Assembly (NCBI GenBank): GCA_003242645.1
Contig: QGVC01000239.1
Span: forward strand, 1-5,491
Origin: Pseudomonadota bacterium
Lineage (GTDB): Bacteria > Pseudomonadota > Alphaproteobacteria > Rhizobiales > Hyphomicrobiaceae
Direction: 5' to 3'
DNA: 5,491 bases
The notes below the pieces were generated by a model. It searched no databases and was not told where the DNA came from. It worked only from the letters and a program-made list of their open reading frames with translations. The number at the start of each line of letters is the position of its first letter. Position 1 is the first letter of the stretch. Both the position numbers and the translations under genes were made by a program. This document shows, in pieces, positions 1-5,491 of the stretch.

Positions 1-40
1 CTTCGGTGACGTGCCGCGATCGCTGTTTCAGTAATCGGTT

Positions 41-55
41 CGGCTCTCGGAGCCG
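41..55. repeat. GC-rich hairpin upstream of uvsE
   Basis: CGGCTC and GAGCCG form a perfect 6-bp stem around a 3-base loop (TCG). GTT at 38-40 could also pair with AAC at 60-62 if bases 56-59 bulge out. No T-run follows on either strand, so it is not a standard intrinsic terminator. If the frame ending with the stop at 32-34 is a real upstream gene, the hairpin would sit just past that gene's end. Otherwise it could be a leader structure of uvsE. The pairing is visible in the sequence; any function is a guess. Confidence 0.35.
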
Positions 56-83
56 CTGGAACACAGTCAGGCCGGAGCCGTTT

Positions 84-95
84 CCTGATATCAGG
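84..95. promoter_or_regulatory. 12-bp palindrome, possible operator
   Basis: CCTGATATCAGG is a perfect 12-bp inverted repeat ending 42 bases before the uvsE start codon. A perfect 10-bp palindrome, TGGCGCGCCA, follows one base later at 97-106. Their position would suit a regulator-binding site, but I recognise no known operator. It does not match the alphaproteobacterial LexA pattern GAAC-N7-GTTC. Chance occurrence is possible. Confidence 0.25.
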
Positions 96-124
96 CTGGC
101 GCGCCAACGGCTCACGAGCAGAAC

Positions 125-130
125 GGGAGG
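125..130 (+). promoter_or_regulatory. Ribosome binding site of uvsE
   Basis: GGGAGG lies seven bases before the ATG at 138, which is good Shine-Dalgarno spacing. It decides the start. The same frame is open further upstream (for example a GTG at 6), but the family-like sequence begins only after this ATG, with LGFPVKV at residues 8-14. Confidence 0.8.
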
Positions 131-137
131 TGCCAAG

Positions 138-1196
138 ATGTCCGCGGCACCTTTACGACTTGGGTTTCCCGTCAAAGTCATGGCTCGGCCGGACCTCAAG
201 TCGAACGACACGCGGCGCTGGGCAAACCGGCCGCATCTCAAGACATCGCTGACTTTTCTCGACGCGATTTTCGACTACCTCGCCCAGCACCAGATACGCA
301 TGTACCGAATGTCGTCGGATCTGGCGCCTTATGCGACCCATCCCGACCTGCCGCAGTTCCACAACATGGTGCGGGAGAGCGCCGCTGAGTTGCAGGCCAT
401 AGGTGCGAAGGCCAAGCAGCTCGACATTCGCCTGTCGTTTCATCCGTCCCAGTTCGTCATCCTTAACAGCCCCGATCCCGAATTGACGGCAAAGAGTGTG
501 TGGGACCTGACATCCCAAGCCGAAATGCTCGATCTCATGGAGCTTGGACCCGAGGCCGTCGTCGTCATTCACGTCGGTGGAGCGTACGGAGACCGAGCTT
601 CAAGCAATGCACGTTGGGTCAAGACGTGGCCCACACTACCGGAACCTGTGCGTCGCCGGCTCGTCCTAGAGCACGACGATTTGCGCTTCAGTGCGTCCGA
701 TACGCTCTGGATTCATCAGCACACCGGAGTGCGTCTCGTTTTTGATCATCAGCATTTCTGGTGTCTCAATCCGGATCGCCTGGACATGCGGCAAACGCTG
801 GTTCGCATGCTTGGCACGTGGCCGAAAGGCGTAAGGCCGAAAGTCCATTTCTCCTCTCCCCGCACGGAGCTCAGAGAATTGAAGCGTCGCGATCCGAGGA
901 CGCGCAAAGTCACCACGGTAAAACTCGCACCGACGTGGACGGGTCATGCTGACTTTTGCCATCCCTTCGAGTTCATCACGTTCTTGCGTCTTGCCCGAGG
1001 GCTCGAATTCGATGTGATGCTGGAAGCGAAGGCCAAGGACCTTGCCCTTATTCGTCTACGAGCCGACTTGCTCAATTATGCGCCGGACATTGCAAATCGG
1101 TTTGGACTCGATACTGCCCAAGCCTCGATAATTGAGCGGGAGGCGTCAGAAGTTCTCGAAGAAGCGAAAGCCGACGACACTTCCAGCCGTTTCTGA
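138..1196 (+). CDS. uvsE: UV damage endonuclease, UvsE/UvdE family
   Basis: This 352-residue protein is a metal-dependent DNA repair nuclease. The family has a TIM-barrel fold and nicks DNA 5' of UV photoproducts and some other lesions, starting a repair route separate from UvrABC. Family blocks run in order: LGFPVKV (8-14), YRMSSDLAPYATHPD (56-70), SFHPSQFVILNSP (100-112), VIHVGGAYGD (143-152), DHQHFWCLNP (203-212), KVHFSSPRTE (235-244), GHADFCHPFEFITF (269-282) and MLEAKAKDLAL (294-304). Residues matching the metal-binding set I recall from the Thermus enzyme are all present: H68, H102, H145, E178, D203, H206, H237, H270 and E296, with K235 at the modified-lysine position. A basic segment (about 245-268) separates two of the ligands. 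The ATG start is supported by GGGAGG seven bases upstream. The gene appears to stand alone and converges on the glycosyltransferase operon. No LexA-type box is visible, so SOS control is not supported. Confidence 0.95.
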   Translation: MSAAPLRLGFPVKVMARPDLKSNDTRRWANRPHLKTSLTFLDAIFDYLAQHQIRMYRMSSDLAPYATHPDLPQFHNMVRESAAELQAIGAKAKQLDIRLSFHPSQFVILNSPDPELTAKSVWDLTSQAEMLDLMELGPEAVVVIHVGGAYGDRASSNARWVKTWPTLPEPVRRRLVLEHDDLRFSASDTLWIHQHTGVRLVFDHQHFWCLNPDRLDMRQTLVRMLGTWPKGVRPKVHFSSPRTELRELKRRDPRTRKVTTVKLAPTWTGHADFCHPFEFITFLRLARGLEFDVMLEAKAKDLALIRLRADLLNYAPDIANRFGLDTAQASIIEREASEVLEEAKADDTSSRF

Positions 1197-1239
1197 GCCA
1201 ACGAATTATCGCCGGAAACCTTGCGTTCCGACTTCGTTT
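1197..1239. terminator. Convergent gap with weak hairpin
   Basis: This 43-bp gap lies between the ends of uvsE (plus) and the last glycosyltransferase gene (minus). CGGAA (1213-1217) and TTCCG (1226-1230) form a 5-bp stem with an 8-base loop. A short T-run (1237-1240) follows on the plus strand, six bases after the stem. The stem is weak and the T-run short and displaced, so this is at best a poor intrinsic terminator for uvsE. Nothing comparable serves the minus strand within the gap. Confidence 0.25.
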
Positions 1240-2403
1240 TCAGCACAAGCGCCTGCGATTGTTAGTTAGCCAATCGCGTACAAACTGAGCGGTACTCGCG
1301 GCGCCATTAAGATCGAATTCTTGCATTGGCTTCGGAAGCGAAAGCGCACGGTCGATCGCTTTGGAGAGCGCATCGGTCGTAAGCTCCTGCTCAGGAACGA
1401 CGACTCCCCATCCGTGCTCAGCAAGCAGAGCAGCACGGCGGCTTTGCTCAGTTTCTCCGTTCTGGGCAAATGGAACGAAAACTGCTCTGCAACCAGCCAC
1501 GAGAATATCTGCAACCGTATTATAGCCGGCTTGGGAAATGGAGAGCTGGGCACCCGCCAATGCTGCCGCCAGATCGGGAACAGAGCGCTCAACAACAACG
1601 CCGTTCATAGCGCCGAGCTGCTGGAGGCGCTCGAATTCATCTGGCTTGGCGTTGCCACCGGTGAGCGCGAGCCAGCGCGCAAATGCCAGCGAGGTCTTGG
1701 CTTTGGCCAAAAGTGTCGTTTCCAGCAGCTTGTATCCCACAGCGCCGCCGCCTGCCGAAACGATAACGTCAGCCTTCGATCCGGCCTGATAGTAGAATGG
1801 AGAACCGGGAGCGACGATCCCGCTGTAAGCGATCATCGACTCAATATGATCGGCGAGGGGGAAGGTCGCGTCGAGCTTTACGAGTCGCGGATCGCCATGC
1901 ACGAGGACAAGGTCGAAGTAGTCGCGTAGGATTTCCACGACCTCCTGAGCACGCGCCATATCTCTGTTCTCTTGTAGAATATCACGGATGGAACAAGCGA
2001 TGCAGGGGCGCGGCTTTTTGCGTTGAGCCGCTTCGAGCAATGGCAGCAATTCGAAGCGCATTTGCCGCCGGCCGAACGGAAATGATTCGATCAAGAGCAC
2101 GTCAGGACAGCTTCGTTCGAAAGCGGCAAGCAGCGCCTCTGTGCGGCGAGCCTTGATCGCGGGGGAGGCCGGTTCGCCGCTACTGGTAATCAGGTCCGTA
2201 AATCCATTCGGACCAGCCTTTAGTGGGGGAAGCTGGATCACATTCAGACCAGAGAAATCCAATTGAGAAACAGGCGGACCGCCCAGCACAAGCTCAACGG
2301 AAAAGCCCAATTTATGCAACCCTTGCGCGATCCGGGCGGCGCGGAACAGATGCCCAACGCCAAGCAGGTGCTGCACGTAAAAGAAGACGCGCCATCCAGT
2401 CAC
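1240..2403 (-). CDS. MurG-like glycosyltransferase, COG4671-type, third in operon
   Basis: This 387-residue soluble GT-B enzyme is predicted to move a sugar from a nucleotide-sugar donor to a glycan or lipid acceptor at the cytoplasmic side of the membrane. The substrate is unknown. The N-terminal acceptor half has a glycine loop, GVGHLFRA (15-22). A family-like VHGDPRLVKLDATFPLAD stretch lies at 168-185. The C-terminal donor-binding half has VSAGGGAVG (215-223), SQAGYNTVADIL (290-301) and PFAQNGETEQSRRA (311-324). These align block by block with the first gene of the operon, so the two are paralogues. At residue 299 it has Asp where the first gene has Glu; in MurG-type enzymes this position helps bind the nucleotide ribose. 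The start is GTG, overlapping the preceding stop as GTGA, with GGAAG (2411-2415) seven bases upstream, so translational coupling is likely. No signal peptide or membrane helix is evident. The family call is firm; the substrate is not known. Confidence 0.88.
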   Translation of the reverse strand: MTGWRVFFYVQHLLGVGHLFRAARIAQGLHKLGFSVELVLGGPPVSQLDFSGLNVIQLPPLKAGPNGFTDLITSSGEPASPAIKARRTEALLAAFERSCPDVLLIESFPFGRRQMRFELLPLLEAAQRKKPRPCIACSIRDILQENRDMARAQEVVEILRDYFDLVLVHGDPRLVKLDATFPLADHIESMIAYSGIVAPGSPFYYQAGSKADVIVSAGGGAVGYKLLETTLLAKAKTSLAFARWLALTGGNAKPDEFERLQQLGAMNGVVVERSVPDLAAALAGAQLSISQAGYNTVADILVAGCRAVFVPFAQNGETEQSRRAALLAEHGWGVVVPEQELTTDALSKAIDRALSLPKPMQEFDLNGAASTAQFVRDWLTNNRRRLC

Positions 2404-3677
2404 TGCGCCGCTTCCGTCATGCGTCGTTCGCTCGCCCCCTCCAGCGCCTCCTCAAAAAATCTGACGAGCGTCTGAAGTCCCCGGTGCATATCGAAATGAG
2501 CCCTAACGTGCTGCTCGGCTGCCGAACCCAATCGATTTCGTAGGTCAGGATCGCGAATGAGCTTCATCAACGCTTCGGCAAGGCGCACGCTGTCATTCGG
2601 TGGCACAAGCAGTCCCGTCTCTCCGTCTCGGATTATCTCCGGCACACCACCCACCAGAGAGGAAATGCAGGCCAGCCGCTGGCTCTGCGCTTCCATCAGA
2701 ACATTCGGCAATCCATCGCGGTCGCCATTGGTTGCCTGGCGGCAGGGCAACACAAATATGTCGGCGCGGCGGTAAGCCTCGAGGACAACAGATTGCGTTT
2801 GCGGGCCACACCAAGTTATCCGTGACGCGATTCCAAGCTTCCGTGCCAGCTTCTGGAGCTGTTTAGAAAGATTGCCTCCTCCAATGTGCGTAAGGTGCCA
2901 GTGCACATCTGGTGGAAGTTGCGCCAGCGCATTCAGCAGGACGTCGAAACCCTTCTTTTCGACCAGACGGCCGACCGCCAACAATCGCGCCGGATCAGAT
3001 GCATTCGTTCCATCCCGGCGCGAAGGTGGGAGATCTGGGGCAGCAAAACGCTGAAAGTCTAGGCCGTGATAAACGAGCTTTACGTGGTCTCTTCGCGGCG
3101 CAAGCTTCGCGAGCCGCTCGTGCCCGGCTTTAGTGCATGTCACTACCCATCTTGCTGAGGCGAGATTATCGCGCAGCTCCCAATCCGGGGATGTCCAAAT
3201 ATCCTTCGCGTGTGCCGAGCAGCTCCACGGCAGCCCCCTCATGAGGCTCGCATATCGGGTCACTGCCGCGGGCGTATGAATGAAATGGGCATAGAGCCAC
3301 CTCGCGCCCAACGGCATCTCCATGGCGAGAACCGCAGCCTGGCCAAATCGCCGAAAACGGTTCGCGCTGAAATCGCGCCGAAGATCAGCTAGCCACGCCG
3401 AAAAAGCCTGGCGAAATCCTGGCAAACGCCTCGCCCGGATCAGGCTACGAATGACCCGCAATGGTGCATGACAAAAATATTCGGGAAGATAGAGCACGGG
3501 AGCAGAGATTTGACGGTGCACCGGATGCGCCTCGCGATCCGTCGGCCGGCGCATCGAAACGATGTGCAGCTGAAGTCCGGCGCGCTCCAGCCCCAGTAAC
3601 TCTTGTGCAATGAATGTTTCCGACAGTCTGGGATAGCCCTTCACGACCACGACGATCTTTCCGTGGTGCACGGGCAT
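2400..3677 (-). CDS. Glycosyltransferase family 4 protein, second in operon
   Basis: This 425-residue GT-B enzyme of family GT4 is a retaining glycosyltransferase using a nucleotide-sugar donor, probably in surface polysaccharide or glycolipid assembly. It resembles the colanic-acid WcaL-like group in YPRLSETFIAQEL (15-27), which forms part of the N-terminal acceptor domain, and in SAHAKDIW (154-161). The donor domain starts after VYHGLD (202-207) and contains VGRLVEKKGFD (235-245), NGDRDGLPNVLMEA (317-330) and GGVPEIIRDGETGLLVPP (343-360). The usual EX7E catalytic motif reads D321-x7-E329, with Asp for the first Glu. This may be normal in its subgroup. The ATG start lies 6 bp after the preceding gene's TAA with only a weak Shine-Dalgarno sequence, so coupling to the upstream gene is likely. 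Its stop overlaps the next gene's GTG. No membrane helix is seen. The acceptor and donor sugars cannot be told from sequence. Confidence 0.92.
   Translation of the reverse strand: MPVHHGKIVVVVKGYPRLSETFIAQELLGLERAGLQLHIVSMRRPTDREAHPVHRQISAPVLYLPEYFCHAPLRVIRSLIRARRLPGFRQAFSAWLADLRRDFSANRFRRFGQAAVLAMEMPLGARWLYAHFIHTPAAVTRYASLMRGLPWSCSAHAKDIWTSPDWELRDNLASARWVVTCTKAGHERLAKLAPRRDHVKLVYHGLDFQRFAAPDLPPSRRDGTNASDPARLLAVGRLVEKKGFDVLLNALAQLPPDVHWHLTHIGGGNLSKQLQKLARKLGIASRITWCGPQTQSVVLEAYRRADIFVLPCRQATNGDRDGLPNVLMEAQSQRLACISSLVGGVPEIIRDGETGLLVPPNDSVRLAEALMKLIRDPDLRNRLGSAAEQHVRAHFDMHRGLQTLVRFFEEALEGASERRMTEAAQ
2411..2415 (-). promoter_or_regulatory. Ribosome binding site of the third glycosyltransferase
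   Basis: On the minus strand GGAAG lies inside the end of the GT4 gene, seven bases before the GTG start of the next gene. It supports that non-ATG start, for which no other start codon is available just upstream in the same frame. Confidence 0.5.
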
Positions 3678-3683
3678 TTTCCG

Positions 3684-4892
3684 TTACATCGCCGCATAAG
3701 CCGGAAGCGGGCAGGTCACATCATTGATGTAATCGCCCACTGCACCGCAGACTGTCTCCAGACCATCAAGATTGATGCGCCCCTGCAGCGAAGACGGCAG
3801 CGGACGCTCTGGCAATCGCCGTAAAGCCTCCGCCATGACCTTAGGGTCGGCCGCCGCTAACGGATCGAGGACATCGACAAGGCCGAGCTCCGCTGCTCGA
3901 GTCGCGCGAATGAGCTGCTCACGACGGGGACGGCAACGAGGCACCAGCAGCGCCCGCTTATCGAACGAAAGGATTTCGCAGAACGTGTTGTAGCCACCCA
4001 TGCTCACAATGGCGCTCGCGCGCATCATTATGCTCTCGATCTGGCTCTCGAAATCGCGCACGATAATGTTTGAAAGCCTGCGGGCACGCTCCCGAATTTC
4101 CTCCCGCTGATCGGCAGCCATGAATGGTCCCAAAATCATGACCAAGGGAAAATTCAGCGAGGAGTCGAACTCGCGCGCCGCAAGCACCTGCTGCATCAGC
4201 GGACCGCCATCGCCTCCGCCTCCAGCGGTCACGAGGATGAACTCCTTCGGCAAATCCAACGATCCCACGTTGGAAAATCGTGGAAAGCTGCGTCTCAAAT
4301 GTCCTGTGAACGTGATGCGGCTCTTTACAGAATTTGGAACGTCGAGCCCAGTCATTGGATCCCAGAACGTTGGGCAACCGTAAACCCACACGGAATCGTA
4401 AAGTGCTTCGATCTTCCGCAGGGTATCGTTGCGCTGCCACTCAGCTCGCACCTGCTCCGGCGCATCCAAGACCTCGCGCAGCCCAAGGACGAGCGTGGTT
4501 CCACGGGATTTGAGCAAGACGAGCGTCTGTTCGAGCTCGCCCCTTAGACCCAGCGGCTCCTTGTCGACGATGAACAAATTCGGAGAGTAAAGCTCCGCAG
4601 TCTGCTGGATGATCGCGCGCCGCATCGCCAGCGTTTCACCGAGATCGATGTGCTGGGCAAGCGATGTATACTCACCGCTACATAGTTTGATGACGCTGGG
4701 GATCTTGATGAAATCCACCCGCGCACGAAAATCGTAGGCGCCCGCGATAGAGGAGCCGGAGACGATCAAGACCTGGAGCCGCTTGAACCGGTCCACGAGA
4801 GCGTGGGCGATCTCACGGCAGCGGCGGAGATGGCCGAGTCCGAACGTGTCATGGCTATACATGAGCACGCGCGCGTGATCACGTCGAAGCAT
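3684..4892 (-). CDS. Glycosyltransferase family protein, COG4671-type, first in operon
   Basis: This 402-residue predicted GT-B glycosyltransferase has a MurG-like (GT28-type) C-terminal domain. It likely transfers a sugar from a nucleotide donor onto a surface glycan or lipid intermediate; its exact substrate is unknown. The N-terminus has the family signature YSHDTFGLGHLRRCREIA (12-29), followed by DKEPLGLRGEL (110-120) and VYGCPTFWDP (170-179). The donor half has VTAGGGGDGG (221-230), SMGGYNTFCEIL (297-308) with the expected Glu307, and VPRCRPRREQLIRA (317-330). The best ribosome site, AGGAG at 4908-4912, is about 15 bases from the ATG, which is long; no other start codon lies just upstream in frame. 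The homology begins only near residue 9, so a start slightly downstream cannot be excluded. It leads a tight three-gene run. No signal peptide or membrane span is evident. Confidence 0.92.
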   Translation of the reverse strand: MLRRDHARVLMYSHDTFGLGHLRRCREIAHALVDRFKRLQVLIVSGSSIAGAYDFRARVDFIKIPSVIKLCSGEYTSLAQHIDLGETLAMRRAIIQQTAELYSPNLFIVDKEPLGLRGELEQTLVLLKSRGTTLVLGLREVLDAPEQVRAEWQRNDTLRKIEALYDSVWVYGCPTFWDPMTGLDVPNSVKSRITFTGHLRRSFPRFSNVGSLDLPKEFILVTAGGGGDGGPLMQQVLAAREFDSSLNFPLVMILGPFMAADQREEIRERARRLSNIIVRDFESQIESIMMRASAIVSMGGYNTFCEILSFDKRALLVPRCRPRREQLIRATRAAELGLVDVLDPLAAADPKVMAEALRRLPERPLPSSLQGRINLDGLETVCGAVGDYINDVTCPLPAYAAM

Positions 4893-4907
4893 GTGATTGG
4901 CCGCTGG

Positions 4908-4912
4908 CTCCT
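4908..4912 (-). promoter_or_regulatory. Probable ribosome binding site of the first glycosyltransferase
   Basis: AGGAG on the minus strand is the only good Shine-Dalgarno match before the ATG at 4892. The 15-base spacing is longer than usual, so initiation may be inefficient or may use a slightly downstream codon such as the GTG at residue 9 or the ATG at residue 11. Confidence 0.45.
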
Positions 4913-4926
4913 TTCGGACCGACCAC

Positions 4927-4941
4927 TAATTCCCGTAATTC
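4927..4941 (-). repeat. Direct repeat GAATTA-N3-GAATTA
   Basis: On the minus strand, GAATTA CGG GAATTA gives two identical 6-base units with a 9-base period, about 35-49 bases upstream of the first glycosyltransferase start codon. It could be a binding site for a regulator that recognises tandem half-sites, but I know of no matching operator. With units this short, chance is a real alternative. Confidence 0.3.
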
Positions 4942-4983
4942 AACCAGGCACAGCATCGTTCCCCACCGCCTGCGCCCGGTACC

Positions 4984-5012
4984 ATTCCCTGCGAAACTTA
5001 TGCAATCGTCAA
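4984..5012 (-). promoter_or_regulatory. Weak promoter candidate for the glycosyltransferase operon
   Basis: On the minus strand TTGACG (5007-5012) matches five of six bases of a sigma-70 -35 box. At a 17-base spacing it is followed by GGGAAT (4984-4989), a poor -10 box. An 8-bp palindrome, TCAATTGA (5009-5016), overlaps the -35. If used, it would give a leader of roughly 85 bases. The -10 weakness keeps confidence low. Confidence 0.2.
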
Positions 5013-5049
5013 TTGAAAAATTTCGATAAAGGGTAACCAGAGCGTGTTG

Positions 5050-5491
5050 TTATTTGTAGGGGTCCGCGGCGTCCCGCAGCCCATCGCCTAGAAAATTGAA
5101 AGCGAGCACGACGAGAATGACCGGAATGGCGGGTGTCAGCAGCCACGGATAGAGGGCGACGACGTTAATATTCTGGGCTTCCGTCAGCAGGACGCCCCAG
5201 CTCGTGATCGGCGGCCGCAGGCCCAGGCCGAGGAAGCTCAGCGCTGTTTCGCCCAGAATCATACTCGGAATGGCTAGAGTTGCGCTTGCAATGAGATGAC
5301 TCATAAAGCCCGGGACAAGGTGCCTTCCGATGATTCGCGCAGAACTGGCCCCCATCAGCTGCGCCGCGAGCACGTAGTCCTCCTCCCTGAGCGATAACAA
5401 TTTCGAACGGACCGCGCGGGCAAGGCCGGTCCAATCTATAGGCCGAAGAACCAGGGAATTGCAAAGGAAAAGGACAAGGGGGCCCACCTGA
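5050..5491 (-). CDS. ABC transporter permease, DppC/OppC type, partial
   Basis: The C-terminal part (about 146 residues plus stop) of an inner-membrane permease for a binding-protein-dependent importer of the peptide/nickel/oligopeptide class. The frame stays open to the window edge, so the true start lies outside; full-length members are roughly 280-380 residues. Counting from the GTG codon at 5487, a hydrophobic segment lies at 3-14. The cytoplasmic EAA loop that contacts the ATPase follows: LREEDYVLAAQLMGASSARI (33-52), ending at RHLVP (55-59), with Leu in place of the usual Glu before the two Ala. Two further hydrophobic segments (about 64-90 and 112-133) follow, and the ending LGDGLRDAADPYK is typical of the family. 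The substrate cannot be told from this piece. No ATPase gene follows it on the minus strand, so any partners must lie upstream outside the window or elsewhere. Confidence 0.92.
   Translation of the reverse strand, partial: QVGPLVLFLCNSLVLRPIDWTGLARAVRSKLLSLREEDYVLAAQLMGASSARIIGRHLVPGFMSHLIASATLAIPSMILGETALSFLGLGLRPPITSWGVLLTEAQNINVVALYPWLLTPAIPVILVVLAFNFLGDGLRDAADPYK

Larger units (their letters stand above)
1..137. other. Region upstream of uvsE
   Basis: This stretch precedes the chosen uvsE start. The uvsE frame is open all the way to the window edge, but the roughly 45 residues it would add are arginine-rich and do not look like the family's N-terminus, so I treat the region as non-coding. 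Another plus-strand frame (2-34) reads FGDVPRSLFQ and then a TAA stop. It could be the tail of an upstream gene, but ten residues cannot support a call. A hairpin (41-55) and two palindromes (84-95 and 97-106) lie here. I saw no convincing -35/-10 promoter pair. Confidence 0.5.
4893..5049. other. Intergenic region upstream of the glycosyltransferase operon
   Basis: This 157-bp gap separates two minus-strand genes, the ABC permease and the first glycosyltransferase. It is more AT-rich near the permease end. I found no strong stem followed by a T-run, so there is no convincing terminator for the permease. It holds AGGAG (4908-4912) as the likely ribosome site, a short direct repeat (4927-4941), and a weak promoter candidate (4984-5012). 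I saw no small gene or RNA gene in it. Confidence 0.6.

Noticed and set aside
27..135. LexA (SOS) box upstream of uvsE
   Set aside because: GAAC at 59 and 121 and GTTC at 38 are present, but none has its partner half-site at a 7-base spacing.
6..137. N-terminal extension of UvsE from a GTG at 6
   Set aside because: The added residues are Arg-rich and unlike the family's N-terminus. A good ribosome site precedes the ATG at 138, and family homology begins immediately after it.
153..572. 139-residue minus-strand open frame opposite uvsE
   Set aside because: It is antisense to conserved UvsE blocks and has no recognisable motif.
1321..1929. 202-residue plus-strand open frame opposite the third glycosyltransferase
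   Set aside because: It lies wholly antisense to a well-supported gene, shows no recognisable domain, and is the kind of open frame expected opposite GC-rich coding sequence.
2223..2543. Plus-strand open frame across the junction of the second and third glycosyltransferases
   Set aside because: It spans two real genes on the opposite strand and has low-complexity, Arg/Gln-rich composition.
3958..4440. 160-residue minus-strand open frame inside the first glycosyltransferase
   Set aside because: It is in another frame of the same strand within the real gene. Its composition is rich in Arg, Gly and Ala, with no family signature.
1240..4892. A new defence or mobile system
   Set aside because: All genes fall into familiar glycosyltransferase, DNA repair and transporter families. 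There are no terminal repeats, integrase, transposase or nuclease-effector pairs.
5011..5024. A/T-rich GAAAAATTTC as a terminator for the ABC permease
   Set aside because: The stem would be only four A/T-rich base pairs, too weak for an intrinsic terminator.

Overview
The window suggests a moderately GC-rich Gram-negative bacterium, most likely an alphaproteobacterium of the Rhizobiales/Hyphomicrobiales type. This is an inference from how the protein sequences resemble families I remember. There is no rRNA or tRNA in the window to confirm it. It holds five protein genes and very little non-coding DNA. I saw no mobile element, CRISPR array or RNA gene.

The left part (1-1196) holds a short upstream region and then a plus-strand UV damage endonuclease gene (uvsE/uvdE family), starting at 138 behind a clear ribosome binding site. 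All the expected metal-binding residues are present. Its upstream region carries a 6-bp hairpin and two adjacent perfect palindromes, but no GAAC-N7-GTTC LexA box.

The middle (1240-4892) is a minus-strand run of three glycosyltransferase genes, packed with a 6-bp gap and then a 4-bp overlap. In transcription order they are a MurG-like GT-B enzyme of the COG4671 type, a GT4-family enzyme, and a second, diverged COG4671-type enzyme. They probably act one after another on the same surface glycan or glycolipid in the cytoplasm. No polymerase, flippase or sugar-nucleotide gene is present to identify the product. The operon converges on uvsE across 43 bp.

The right edge (5050-5491) holds the C-terminal half of a DppC/OppC-type ABC transporter permease, also on the minus strand and cut by the window end. 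The 157 bp between it and the glycosyltransferase run has no convincing terminator. It does contain a weak promoter candidate and a short direct repeat, so whether the glycosyltransferases have their own promoter is open.

Overall the window looks like ordinary chromosomal gene content. The most notable points are the two related glycosyltransferases flanking an unrelated-family one, and a few unassigned palindromes or repeats upstream of the two transcription units. I did not find convincing evidence of a new biological system.
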